Shown here: piece by piece, positions 18,664-27,600 of the stretch
Position numbering within the stretch: the first letter of the stretch is position 1
How the letters are laid out: every line of letters begins with the position of its first letter
NCBI GenBank assembly: GCA_005877075.1
Contig: VBPX01000041.1
Span: 18,429 to 82,428 of the forward strand
Direction of reading: 5' to 3'
From: Nitrososphaerota archaeon
GTDB lineage: Archaea > Thermoproteota > Nitrososphaeria > Nitrososphaerales > Nitrososphaeraceae
Length of the DNA: 64,000 nt
Notes under the pieces: model-generated
Database searches by the model: none
What the model was told of the DNA's origin: nothing
The model's input: the letters and a program-made list of their open reading frames with translations, nothing else
Made by a program: the position numbers and the translations under genes

Positions 18664-18699
18664 TAGTAAGTCAATTATTGGTAGTAAGTCAATTATTGG
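18664..18699. repeat. 18-bp perfect tandem duplication
   Basis: The 18-mer TAGTAAGTCAATTATTGG occurs twice in direct succession (18664-18681, 18682-18699) in the gap between the convergent leuB and epimerase genes. Likely a replication-slippage product; no function seen. Confidence 0.9.
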
Positions 18700-18751
18700 G
18701 TACTCAAAATTAAAAAAATAATCTGTAATAGATTCAGAAAAAAAGAATATG

Positions 18752-19159
18752 TTACTTTTTATCCTTTGACACGGCTTGACAGAATTCTGTTAAAACACCA
18801 TTCATAGATTTTGGATGTATAAAAGTTATTTTTCTTCCGTAAGACCCAGTTCTAATGTTTCCTATCATCCTGGTACCATTAGCGATTGCTCTTTCAACAT
18901 CACTATCTATATCATCTGCAGTAATAGCTATATGATGAATTCCTTCTCCACGGTCAGTTAAGAATCTTTTTATTGGGCTGTCATCTGCAGTAGGTTCCAT
19001 CAATTCTATTCTCGTATCTTCCAATTCCAAGATAGCTACTTTGACCCTCTCTATAGGAACTTCTTCAATGTCAATTTTGTCAATTCTTATTATCTTTTCA
19101 TAGTTCTTTAATGCTTCATCAACACTGTTTACTGCTATAGCTACATGATCAACTCTCAT
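18752..19159 (-). CDS. mce: Methylmalonyl-CoA epimerase
   Basis: 135-residue VOC-fold protein. The start MRVDHVAIAVNSVDEAL, ELMEPTADDSPI and GIHHIAITADD match the methylmalonyl-CoA epimerase subfamily with its metal-binding His and Glu. It interconverts (S)- and (R)-methylmalonyl-CoA. It sits 12 nt after the mutase large subunit gene, part of a meaB-mutase-epimerase operon. In this group the step belongs to the 3-hydroxypropionate/4-hydroxybutyrate cycle. Confidence 0.94.
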   Translation of the reverse strand: MRVDHVAIAVNSVDEALKNYEKIIRIDKIDIEEVPIERVKVAILELEDTRIELMEPTADDSPIKRFLTDRGEGIHHIAITADDIDSDVERAIANGTRMIGNIRTGSYGRKITFIHPKSMNGVLTEFCQAVSKDKK

Positions 19160-19171
19160 ATTTTTCCACCA

Positions 19172-20767
19172 TCAAAAGGAGAATTTTTGTTCATATCTTC
19201 CAAAAATATTAACAAAAATATCACTTATTTCTCCCAGGGTAACATGATTCTTTACTGCAGAAATGATATGGGGCATAAGATTCTCGTTTTCTTTTTCGGC
19301 AAAACTTTGCAATTTGTTCAATTCAGAATTAACTTTAGTTTGATCTCTGTTTTTCTTGAATTCTATCAATTTGTTCACTTGACGTATCTCTATTTCGGGA
19401 TCTAGCGTATTTAAGAGTGGTTCAACTTCATTCTGGTCTTGAAATTTATTTACTCCCACGATAACACGATCACTATTGTCTATCTCTTTCTTCAGCTGAT
19501 ATGCATTACGTCTTATCTCCTCTTGAAAGAAGCCTTTTTCAATTGCGGCTAGAGCACCTCCGAGACTTTCTATTTTCTTGAGATATTCTTCAACCCCTTC
19601 TTCTATCTTGGATGTTAAATATTCAAGATAATAGGAGCCAGATAGTGGGTCGACTGTCTTTACAACGCCAGTCTCATTTGCAATAATTTGTTGGGTTCTC
19701 AATGCTACTTTAACTGATTCTTCAGTTGGAAGAGCTAATGCCTCATCTCTTGAATTTGTATGTAAAGATTGACATCCACCCAATACTGCCGACAACGCCT
19801 CAAGCGTTACCCTTACTACGTTATTGTCCACTTGTTGTGCTGTTAGGGATTCTCCACTAGTTTGAACATGAAAACGCAAATGAGTTGATTTATCGTTAGT
19901 TGCACCAAATTTTTCTTTCATTATCTTTGCATAAATACGTCGTGCTGCCCTAAACTTGGCTATCTCCTCAAAAAATTCCATTGTACAGCAGAAAAAGAAC
20001 GATAGGCGAGGAGCAAATTCGTCAACATTCAACCCTCGTGATGTACATGTCTTGATGTACTCTATTGCATTAGCAAATGTAAATGCCAATTCTTGAATTG
20101 CATTTGAACCTGCTTCGCGCATATGGTAACCAGAAATGCTTATGGGATACCATTGTGGAACAGATTTAGAACAATACTGAATCATATCTCCAATAATTCG
20201 CATCGATTGTCTTGGTGGATAGATATATGTATTCCGTGCAATATACTCCTTTAAGATATCATTTTGAGTCGTTCCCCTCAAAATACTAGATGAAACTCCC
20301 TGTGATTCTGCGACGACAATGTAGAGTGCCAAAAGGGTTGACGCAGTTGAATTTATAGTCATTGAGGTACTTACCTTCTCGAGAGGAATATTCTGAAAAC
20401 ATGTCATCATATTATCAATAGAACTGATTGCAACTCCAGTTCGCCCAACTTCTCCTTGGGAATATTGGTTGTCAGAATCTCTTCCTGTTTGCGTCGGAAG
20501 GTCAAAAGCTAGAGAGAGTCCTGTCTGTCCGTGTTCTAACAAGAATCTAAATCTATTGTTAGTCTCTTCTGCACTCCCAAATCCACTGTACTGACGCATG
20601 GTCCATTGTCGCTCTCTGTACATGTTAGGATATAGTCCGCGCGTATACGGAAATCTGCCTGCTTCTTCCTCATCGTACTCCGTTTTGACAAGATCTTTTG
20701 AAGAAAAAATTCTTTTTACAGGAATCCCTGAATCAGTTTTCAAATTATTTACATCCTGTTTTGCCAT
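19172..20767 (-). CDS. Methylmalonyl-CoA mutase, large subunit
   Basis: 531 residues covering only the TIM-barrel catalytic part. The substrate-site segment YPTRGLYPNMYRE-type (here RFPYTRGLYPNMY), SLAFDLPTQTGRDSD and GCQSLHTNSRDEALALPT are typical. The B12-binding domain is absent and encoded separately at 21801. It converts methylmalonyl-CoA to succinyl-CoA with adenosylcobalamin. Sits 12 nt downstream of the MeaB-type GTPase gene on the minus strand. Confidence 0.95.
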   Translation of the reverse strand: MAKQDVNNLKTDSGIPVKRIFSSKDLVKTEYDEEEAGRFPYTRGLYPNMYRERQWTMRQYSGFGSAEETNNRFRFLLEHGQTGLSLAFDLPTQTGRDSDNQYSQGEVGRTGVAISSIDNMMTCFQNIPLEKVSTSMTINSTASTLLALYIVVAESQGVSSSILRGTTQNDILKEYIARNTYIYPPRQSMRIIGDMIQYCSKSVPQWYPISISGYHMREAGSNAIQELAFTFANAIEYIKTCTSRGLNVDEFAPRLSFFFCCTMEFFEEIAKFRAARRIYAKIMKEKFGATNDKSTHLRFHVQTSGESLTAQQVDNNVVRVTLEALSAVLGGCQSLHTNSRDEALALPTEESVKVALRTQQIIANETGVVKTVDPLSGSYYLEYLTSKIEEGVEEYLKKIESLGGALAAIEKGFFQEEIRRNAYQLKKEIDNSDRVIVGVNKFQDQNEVEPLLNTLDPEIEIRQVNKLIEFKKNRDQTKVNSELNKLQSFAEKENENLMPHIISAVKNHVTLGEISDIFVNIFGRYEQKFSF

Positions 20768-20779
20768 AGTTCTACTCTC

Positions 20780-21688
20780 CTACACTATAATCTTTTTTGC
20801 GAAATTTAAAGCTGCATTATAGGGCTCTACTTCTTTTTTTAATATTCTACTTACAAGTTTCTTGTACTCTTCACTATTCATAATCTTTTCAATAGATTTT
20901 TCTTTGATTACATTTAAAATCATATCTCTTAATTCGTTCTCTAGTATGGATCTTTCTCTTAATTGATATTTTTCATCATCTAATAATTTAACAAGAGATT
21001 TTGTTAGTTCCTTTATTCCTTCTTGCATCTTTGCTGAACATTTGAGAACCAATTTATTGTCATTATTACCAATCAGGTCAGAGATAATGTTATATAATAT
21101 TGTAGATCCTTCCAAATCTGATTTATTAATAACATAGATATCGCCAATTTCTGTTAATCCTGCTTTTATTGCCTGTATGCTGTCACCTGTTTGTGGATTG
21201 AAGATCACTACTGTAATATTGACTGCCTTTGAAATTTCGATTTCTAATTGGCCTGCCCCTACGCTTTCTACTAATATCAAATTATATCCAGCAGCGTCTA
21301 AGATTCTCACTACGTTCCTCAATGATCTTGAAACGCCGCCTTCTGCCCCTCTTGAGGCCATACTTCTCACATAGATTTCGTCACTGATTGACATCATACG
21401 TACCCTATCTCCGAGAAGAGCTCCTCCAGTTATCGGACTTGATGGATCTACGGCAATGATAGCGACTTTGTATCCTAGAGAATGAAATTCGGCAGCTAAT
21501 CTTCCTATTAGCGTGCTTTTACCCGAACCTGCAGATCCAGTAAATCCTATGGTTCTCGCATTTCCAGTTTTCTTAAAAATTTTATGAATTATTTCTGCTG
21601 AATCTGGCTCATTATTATCGACAATCGAGATTGCTCTTGATATTGATCTTTTCTCTCCTTTTAGAATTCCGTCTACTAACCCTGACAC
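20780..21688 (-). CDS. meaB: MeaB/ArgK-type GTPase, methylmalonyl-CoA mutase chaperone
   Basis: 302 residues. Walker A TGSAGSGKST near residues 49-58, AVDPSSPITGGALLGDR (switch region) and NKSDLEG (base recognition NKxD) identify the G3E family MeaB/ArgK. It loads and protects the cobalamin cofactor of the mutase. First gene in the minus-strand run with mutase and epimerase; the B12 subunit is transcribed divergently about 110 nt away. Confidence 0.95.
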   Translation of the reverse strand: MSGLVDGILKGEKRSISRAISIVDNNEPDSAEIIHKIFKKTGNARTIGFTGSAGSGKSTLIGRLAAEFHSLGYKVAIIAVDPSSPITGGALLGDRVRMMSISDEIYVRSMASRGAEGGVSRSLRNVVRILDAAGYNLILVESVGAGQLEIEISKAVNITVVIFNPQTGDSIQAIKAGLTEIGDIYVINKSDLEGSTILYNIISDLIGNNDNKLVLKCSAKMQEGIKELTKSLVKLLDDEKYQLRERSILENELRDMILNVIKEKSIEKIMNSEEYKKLVSRILKKEVEPYNAALNFAKKIIV

Positions 21689-21770
21689 GATTGATTTAGC
21701 TGCGAAGTTAAGTATTAAAAGTTAATCGTGTGTCCAATAATATCAATTGATTCATGAAATTGACAAAAAA

Positions 21771-21778
21771 TTTTAAAC
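21771..21778 (+). promoter_or_regulatory. TATA-like box for the B12-subunit gene
   Basis: TTTTAAAC lies 23-30 nt upstream of the ATG at 21801, where an archaeal TATA box would be for a leaderless or near-leaderless mRNA. Confidence 0.4.
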
Positions 21779-21800
21779 CTCCACTACAAATTTTAGATAT

Positions 21801-22217
21801 ATGTCTACATCTGTACATAGCAAGAAAAAACCAATAAGAGTTCTCGTGTCTAAATTAGGGTTGGACGGTCATGATAGGGGCGCATTGGTCATATGTAGAG
21901 CGCTTAGAGATTCTGGAATGGAGGTTGTTTATTCTGGACTCTTCTGTACTCCTCAACAGGTTGCAAAAATAGCTATAGATGAGGATGTTGATGTAGTTGC
22001 AATGAGTTTGTTAAATGGTGCTCATCTAACAATATTTCCTAAAGTTGCACGCATATTGGAAGAACATGGCGTTACTGACATCCTATTGATTGGAGGCGGT
22101 GTCATACCTCTTAAGGACAAAAAAATACTTGAAGAAAAAGGAGTAAAAGGAAATTTTGGACCAGGAACGCCCCTGAATATAATTATTGATTATATTAATA
22201 AAAATCTGAAAAAATAA
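21801..22217 (+). CDS. Methylmalonyl-CoA mutase, B12-binding small subunit
   Basis: 138 residues forming the cobalamin-binding flavodoxin-like domain. The D-x-H-x-x-G lower-ligand motif is seen as LDGHDRGA; a later GGGVIP loop contacts the nucleotide tail. It pairs with the large subunit encoded on the opposite strand. The split and divergent arrangement means the two subunits are made from different transcripts. Confidence 0.95.
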   Translation: MSTSVHSKKKPIRVLVSKLGLDGHDRGALVICRALRDSGMEVVYSGLFCTPQQVAKIAIDEDVDVVAMSLLNGAHLTIFPKVARILEEHGVTDILLIGGGVIPLKDKKILEEKGVKGNFGPGTPLNIIIDYINKNLKK

Positions 22218-22238
22218 TTATTAATTGGTACTAATTTA

Positions 22239-22413
22239 GTCACAGAAGGCAAAAGCAAAGTTTCTAAGCGCGAAAAACTAGAAAACATGCTTTCAGACGG
22301 GAGCGAAAATTGAACACGAAAATAAAGAAATCGCGCCCGAATTACTGACACATTACCATAACTGTTTCGAGTTACCTTCTGAGCATGAAAATGACCAAAT
22401 TGGCTCGAATTAG
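22239..22413 (+). pseudogene. Possible decayed or frameshifted small ORF
   Basis: Two adjacent frames read like one short protein. The first (KSKVSKREKLENMLSDG) stops at a TGA near 22311. The second continues from the same place (KIEHENKEIAPELLTHYHN) to TAG at 22411-22413. No ATG, GTG or TTG opens the first frame. I do not recognise it; a remnant with a single indel near 22300 is the simplest reading. The rest of 22218-22559 shows nothing. Confidence 0.3.
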
Positions 22414-22559
22414 ATTATAAACAAAGCGTTATTTTTGAGCACAAAAAACTGGTTTATAGAGTATATATTAGAGTAATTATGATAAAACACTTGAAATGGA
22501 TTTTATGTTTGAAGACTCAAAAAGTTTAATCGCATTAAGAAATGTGAGGCTAGTAAAAA

Positions 22560-22733
22560 TTGGCTGATTGGTTAACCGTTTTAATTGTAGGAATTATTTT
22601 GGTAGCAATCGGCTATATTCTGAAAAGGGTAATGACTGAGGCCATTATTAAAAAATTGGGTTACGTCATTGAAATAATTGGGATTGTCGTTATCGTGATA
22701 GCAATAATTTTGCTAGTCGTGGCCTTTGTCTAA
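22560..22733 (+). CDS. Small two-helix membrane protein
   Basis: 57 residues, TTG start, mostly hydrophobic: helix 1 (about 5-20) and helix 2 (about 34-57), joined by a basic loop (LKRVMTEAIIKKLG). No known family. Isolated from other genes. The length and hydrophobic pattern favour a real gene, but no homology can be claimed. Confidence 0.45.
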   Translation: MADWLTVLIVGIILVAIGYILKRVMTEAIIKKLGYVIEIIGIVVIVIAIILLVVAFV

Positions 22734-22768
22734 CAACTGATCCACAATTTTTTGGACTGTTCACGAAC

Positions 22769-22840
22769 CTAATTAATGTCACGATATTCTTCGTAATCGT
22801 CTAGCACAGTTGGATAGTCTGGCATTCCCATGTAATACAT
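22769..22840 (-). CDS. Possible 23-residue ORF
   Basis: A short minus-strand frame from ATG 22840 reads MYYMGMPDYPTVLDDYEE and ends RDIN. The Tyr/Asp-rich composition looks unlike random AT-rich sequence. Too short to call with confidence. The rest of 22734-23096 shows no other gene. Confidence 0.2.
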   Translation of the reverse strand: MYYMGMPDYPTVLDDYEEYRDIN

Positions 22841-23096
22841 TTTACACTGACAAAGAAATCAAAGAAAAAGAAGAACATAATTAATAAGCACATATCTGAA
22901 TCTGTGAGTGGAATTCGCAAGTCTTGATCATTACCTATTTGAATGAAGTTTTACGCCGATGAAGATATTATTGCATATTGACAGATTAATTCTCAATTTT
23001 ATATAATTCATTTAAATTGGCGTTAATAACAGGTTCTGGTGTGAAATTGCAACCATAGACTAAATTACTAGGAAAACAAAGTTTATGACTATCACA

Positions 23097-23186
23097 TTAT
23101 GTGTGAATATCTCTAAAATGTAAATCAAGGTTCTCTTGCGTAGGACACAATATACCACATTCTTTGCATTTAAAATTCATCGACAT
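23097..23186 (-). CDS. Tiny C2H2 zinc-finger protein
   Basis: 29 residues consisting of one classical C2H2 finger: FKCKEC, then 12 residues, then H-x4-H (HFRDIH). The C-x2-C-x12-H-x4-H spacing is canonical. It may bind DNA, RNA or protein; one finger alone usually needs a partner. It lies just beyond the stop of the broken CHRD gene on the same strand. Two other small C2H2 proteins occur at 42759 and 51094. Confidence 0.65.
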   Translation of the reverse strand: MSMNFKCKECGILCPTQENLDLHFRDIHT

Positions 23187-23193
23187 ATACCTT

Positions 23194-23557
23194 TTAATTG
23201 TTGCAATTATTTTGAATTCGTGCTAGTGCATCATTCACGGTGTCTTTCTTATCCATGAAAAGTGTAGCTATAATGGGACCATCATCTCCATCTTTTTCGG
23301 AATGGATATATGACTGTGTTACTTTTTTCAGACCTTCTGCTTCAATTTGGTTCCAGAGCTTTGAATCATCACTTTACAATAAGTCCAGTGATTCCTGTGG
23401 CTGACACATCAGGATGTGACGGAACTGCGTTCCTGCCATTAAGTATCGCTATGTATCCATTTTGCTGGTGTGCATTTACTTGGTTTGTGAATATTACTGC
23501 AGCAGAGATTGACAATATGGCCACGATAGTCAAAGCCGTGAAGATTGTATTTGCCAT
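23194..23557 (-). pseudogene. CHRD-domain secreted protein, frameshifted
   Basis: The N-terminal frame (62 codons from ATG 23557) has a signal peptide ending near VNAHQQ and begins a CHRD domain (LNGRNAVPSHPDVSATG), then stops at a TGA near 23369. The next frame continues the domain without a gap: SDDSKLWNQIEAEGL, then the diagnostic YIHSEKDGDDGPIIATLF, ending at TAA 23194-23196. One indel near 23370-23375 rejoins them into about 120 residues. CHRD domains (chordin-like) occur on exported proteins of many bacteria and archaea; function is unknown. It is either a recent pseudogene or a sequence error. Confidence 0.75.
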
Positions 23558-23762
23558 TATTTAAAAAAAGGCAATACAATTTACTAATAACTATAAATCG
23601 TATATGCAAAAATAAGACGTCAATAAATAGATAAATAAACCATAATATGTTATAAAAGTCTACTATTACCCTTAGTGTATGCGCATAACAACATGGATTT
23701 AATGTTTTTTTATTATATTACTGATAATTTAAATTGATATTCATTAAATCTCAATTTGTAAA

Positions 23763-24323
23763 ATGACTATTATTGGTGACGCTTATCGCTGGATATATAG
23801 TAAACTTATTTCTCGTCCCACAAATTTTAGTTGGGTTATAAACAATCAACTAGCAGGAAGTGGATTACCGCTGTCTTATGATCAATTTATGTGGTTAGTA
23901 AATCATGGAATAGAGACAATTGTAACTGTAAGGGAAATTCCATTACCCGTACAATGGTTAACAGTTACGGATGTAAAGAATAGCTCCGCCAATAACGCGA
24001 ATCTGAACAAAATAAATTATCTACATCTAAGGGTCGAAGACTATCATTCTCCTTCAATTGACGAGATTGATTCTACCGTCAAATTTATCGAAAATGAAAT
24101 TGAAGTAGAAAAAAGATCAGTTTTAGTTCATTGTGCAGCTGGAAAAGGAAGAACTGGCACAATTCTGGGTGCTTATCTATTAAAAAAAGAAAATATTTCT
24201 GCAAAAGAAGCTATAAATAGAATTAGGAAACTAAGACCAGGATCTATTCAAACAGATTCACAAGAAAAGTCTATTCATGAATATGAAAAGTATTTAAAAG
24301 ATAAATCAGCGAACCAAAATTGA
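23763..24323 (+). CDS. Dual-specificity protein phosphatase
   Basis: 186 residues. The Cys-based phosphatase loop HCAAGKGRTGT (C-x5-R) lies near residue 122-132, and an upstream Asp in LRVEDYHSP is a good general acid. The layout resembles small archaeal dual-specificity/atypical phosphatases that dephosphorylate Ser/Thr/Tyr, or phosphoinositide- or RNA-type substrates in relatives. The substrate is unknown. Confidence 0.88.
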   Translation: MTIIGDAYRWIYSKLISRPTNFSWVINNQLAGSGLPLSYDQFMWLVNHGIETIVTVREIPLPVQWLTVTDVKNSSANNANLNKINYLHLRVEDYHSPSIDEIDSTVKFIENEIEVEKRSVLVHCAAGKGRTGTILGAYLLKKENISAKEAINRIRKLRPGSIQTDSQEKSIHEYEKYLKDKSANQN

Positions 24324-24382
24324 GAATTACTAATAATCCTCTTAGTAACATACTGATATGATTATGATAACATTTTATTGAT

Positions 24383-24790
24383 ATGAGTTTAGATATTATA
24401 ATTATGGATTTTGAAAAGCTTGAAAAATGGGCAGATGAAGCAAATATCTCTCGGAACCAAAATTTGAAGTTGAAGGCCAAAAAAATAGAGGAAGAACTTA
24501 TGAAAAACCTTACTCAAGCGGATTTATACTTCCCAGTAGAGGATGAAGTCTTGATAACTAAAAATTCTGCTTCTTTTTTGTATAAAAATAGCAAGACATA
24601 TCCTTGCTTATTAGAATTTATTGGAAAGGTACTTCATGTTGATATTCCCATAAAACTTAATGAATGCAAATTTGGTCCCGGGGGAATCATAGTATCTGCA
24701 AATGATAAGGAACAAGCACACAAGATTTTGCATGATTGTTGCCATGAGTTACAGATTCTTCTCAAGGGAAAGGAAGGGCATATTAGTTAA
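24383..24790 (+). CDS. Conserved hypothetical protein
   Basis: 135 residues, soluble. The N-terminus is helical and charged (KLEKWADEANISRNQ, KLKAKKIEEEL); the C-terminal half has strands and two adjacent cysteines in ILHDCCHELQ. I do not recognise a family. It follows the phosphatase by 60 nt on the same strand. An in-frame ATG seven codons later is an alternative start. Confidence 0.55.
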   Translation: MSLDIIIMDFEKLEKWADEANISRNQNLKLKAKKIEEELMKNLTQADLYFPVEDEVLITKNSASFLYKNSKTYPCLLEFIGKVLHVDIPIKLNECKFGPGGIIVSANDKEQAHKILHDCCHELQILLKGKEGHIS

Positions 24791-25045
24791 TTCAAGGTTT
24801 ACCGCCAACATATTGAAGAAATTTTTGAATAAGAATGATAGTTAGTACTTTTCATTTTTAATTGCTTAAGAAAGTAAACTTGTAAATCCCTTGCGTAGTC
24901 CTGATTCTGAATTATTATCTACTAGCATTTTGTGCCCTCACTTGGTAACCTATGATTCAGGAATTCGCAATATTAGTAATCGAATTTATTAAAAAATAAA
25001 CAACACCTTGTACAAAAATCATAAATGAATTGTTCTATAAGAAAT

Positions 25046-26033
25046 TCACTTTCGTTTAATCAGCTCAAGTAGATTTGATAGCATGAATGGCTTTACCAAA
25101 ACATCTTGTTTACTTACTCCAAGAGAATCAATAACCGTTGTAAGCCGATTAAGGGGATTGGTAGTTGTCAGAATAATTCTTTGATTTGGCAGAACGCGAT
25201 GAATTTCATTTGTCACATTACTTGTTCTCATGTTATCACTTAAATGCATGTCTAAAACAACTATATCAAAATCTTTTTCCTTCAGTACAGATTGACACTT
25301 GTTACCATCTTCAGCTACTATGACATCAAAATCCAATGCACTCAAATATTCTGCATAAAGAGTTATTAAATGAGGTTCAGATTCCACTACGAGAATTCTA
25401 GTGTCATTTCTGTGTGCAAACGTATTGCGTAGCCGATTTAGATCGTATATGTCTAAATCTACCATCAAGTCATGTAAATTCGCAATCTTGCGCTTTGCAT
25501 TTAATCTGCTTTGATCCATCATTACATGAGGATGAGGACATATTACTGTTATGTGGTAATTATTTTTCGTCCATTCATCATGGACATTTTGACACCACTT
25601 CTCTAAAAATTCAGATTCATCAAACCATTTATTTTCGCACCAACAACATGCAGCATCAGCGAAAACAGTTATTTTCGTTTCTTTACCTTGAATGAGACGT
25701 TGATGAAGTGTCTGCTCCAGCATTGCTTTAAGATTCTCAAATGGGGCTATATTTCCTATTAATGCAGATTCATAGTATGGCTTAAAGTTGATAATCTGTA
25801 GATTATTGTAATCAATTTGTTTCTGGTAGTTTTGTATTTTAGCAGATAAATTTGAAATGCTTGAGATGTGCGATTGGTCAAAAGCATAAACAGATGCATA
25901 AATAAAGCTCATTATTTTCTAATCCTTCGTTGATCCAATGTGCAGCCGCATCTGTACGCTCCTGGTCTTTTTCATATAGCAACATAACATGCTTGCCTCC
26001 GGAAATTTGGAATGGGTCTTGAAGATTACTCAT
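25046..26033 (-). pseudogene. MEDS (DcmR-like) sensor with receiver domain, frameshifted
   Basis: The C-terminal frame (25912-25046, 288 codons) carries most of a MEDS domain (SVYAFDQSHISSIS, INFKPYYESAL, a CCWCE cluster, CPHPHVMMD) and a receiver domain with phospho-acceptor Asp in IVVLDMHLS and Lys in VKPF. Its apparent start lacks the domain's first strand. An upstream frame from ATG 26033 supplies it: MSNLQDPFQISGGKHVMLLY, then ERTDAAAHWINEGLENNEL, ending in a TGA near 25890. One indel near 25900-25910 joins both into about 330 residues. The receiver's acidic pocket is degenerate (VESEP where two acids are usual). Probable role: small-ligand or redox sensing without an obvious output domain. 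Confidence 0.75.
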
Positions 26034-26348
26034 ATATAGATCGCAAACACCTACTATTAAATTGCGTGGAGAACACTACTTCGTAAGTTTTAATGTGCGT
26101 TATACTTAATTAAGATTGTAGTATAGTTATACAAATTGCCTACGAAATAGGTATTAGACTACGGATTGCTTTTTGAAATCGCAATCACGATCTCAATGGA
26201 ACTAGGGCAAGACGAACATGGATATGAACGTAATATTATAGTAGTAACGATGATAGCATAAATATACAACCGAAGCGGTAAATAAAATCTAAAAAAATGA
26301 GTCTCTTAAAACATACATTTTTAAAATATTAAATCAAAAAACGACAGT
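26034..26348. other. Intergenic stretch, nothing identified
   Basis: About 315 nt between the MEDS gene start and the ilvC stop. AT-rich, with only a 21-codon frame from 26196 that looks random. No tRNA, repeat or riboswitch seen. Confidence 0.5.
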
Positions 26349-27347
26349 CTATTCCCCATTTTTCCACATCATCTCTCTCATTTCACTGCCAACTATCTCT
26401 ATTTGATTTTTCTCCAGTTGATTCATGAATCTAACAAATGAATTCTTTCCGTACTTCTTGTAAATATTTGACCATTCATTAGCAAATTCACCTGACTGAA
26501 TATCCTTAAGCACTTGTTTCATATTTTCTTTTACTTCCTTGTTTATTATTCTTGGTCCTCTAGTAAGACCACCATATCTTGCAGTTTCACTGACTCTATT
26601 ATACATCCCTGTTATACCATATTTGTATATCAAATCTACAATTAGTTTTAGTTCATGCAAACATTCGTAATAAGCTACTTCTGGTTGGTAACCAGCTTCA
26701 ACCAGAGTCTCAAATGCATTAACTACAAGAGAATGTGCACCTCCACAGAGGTCGACCTGTTCTCCAAACCAGTCTGTTTCTACTTCTTCCTTAAATGTAG
26801 TTTCTATGACGCCTGGTCTAGTGCTTCCGATGGCTTTAGCAAGTCCCAGTACTGTATTTAATGCATTTCCTGTATAATCCTGATAAACAGCAACAAGTGA
26901 AGGAGTCCCAAATCCCTCCTGATACAGTTCACGTACTCTCTGACCAGGTCCTTTGGGGGCAACCATTATCACATCAACATTTTTTGGAGGAACAATCCAT
27001 TTCCAATGAATGGCTGCTCCATGAGAAAAATTTAGTGTTTTTCCTTCTGAGAGTCCTGGTTCAATTTCATTCTTATAAACACTGGACTGTTCCATGTCCG
27101 GAGTTAAAATATGAATAATATCTGCTGTTTTTGAAGCATCCTTTACCTCTTTAACTATATGTCCATCACCTTCTGCGATTTTCCATGATTTTCCTTCTTT
27201 GTATAATCCAACTATTACATTTAACCCAGAATCCTTCATATTATTTGCCTGTGCTCTTCCCTGTATACCGTAGCCTATTACGGCAATTGTCTTATTTTTT
27301 AGGGGATCTAAAGATACGTCACTATCAAACCATTTTTTTGCAGTCAT
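26349..27347 (-). CDS. ilvC: Ketol-acid reductoisomerase
   Basis: NADPH- and Mg-dependent isomerisation and reduction of acetolactate, the second branched-chain step. The Rossmann loop GYGIQGRAQA lies near residues 25-34. HGAAIHWKW, the VAPKGPG loop and the knotted C-terminal domain with EEVETDWFGEQVDLCGG are typical of class I enzymes. 332 residues is the normal class I length. Transcribed alone, 9 kb from the ilvB operon. Confidence 0.96.
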   Translation of the reverse strand: MTAKKWFDSDVSLDPLKNKTIAVIGYGIQGRAQANNMKDSGLNVIVGLYKEGKSWKIAEGDGHIVKEVKDASKTADIIHILTPDMEQSSVYKNEIEPGLSEGKTLNFSHGAAIHWKWIVPPKNVDVIMVAPKGPGQRVRELYQEGFGTPSLVAVYQDYTGNALNTVLGLAKAIGSTRPGVIETTFKEEVETDWFGEQVDLCGGAHSLVVNAFETLVEAGYQPEVAYYECLHELKLIVDLIYKYGITGMYNRVSETARYGGLTRGPRIINKEVKENMKQVLKDIQSGEFANEWSNIYKKYGKNSFVRFMNQLEKNQIEIVGSEMREMMWKNGE

Positions 27348-27436
27348 ACTTCAAGATATTCTCTGACGTTATATATGCTATTTAACTTGAAATAATCTTG
27401 ATCATCGTCCAGCTTAACTAACTAAATTAAGAAAAA

Positions 27437-27565
27437 TCAAATCTCCATCTTCATAAAACATTTCTTGCATTCTAAGACTACGACATCAGGCTTATTCTGA
27501 AGTATTGAAAACTTTTTGTTACCGCAATTTTTGCATATGGGACAAGCTCTTAATGGTTTTGCCAT
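27437..27565 (-). CDS. Tiny zinc-ribbon protein
   Basis: 42 residues: CPICKNCG near the N-terminus and CKKC near the C-terminus, a four-cysteine zinc ribbon with beta strands between (KFSILQNKPDVVVLE). ATG at 27565, TGA at 27437-27439. It lies just after nadM on the same strand gradient. Function unknown. Confidence 0.55.
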   Translation of the reverse strand: MAKPLRACPICKNCGNKKFSILQNKPDVVVLECKKCFMKMEI

Positions 27566-27600
27566 GGAATATGGTAGTATAATTTCATTTATTCCATTAA

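Noticed and set aside
18664..18699. 18-bp tandem repeat as a possible CRISPR or regulatory array
   Set aside because: Only two adjacent copies with no spacer; a simple duplication.
26196..26261. 21-codon plus-strand ORF between the MEDS gene and ilvC
   Set aside because: Short, no motif, no promoter at the right distance; indistinguishable from chance.
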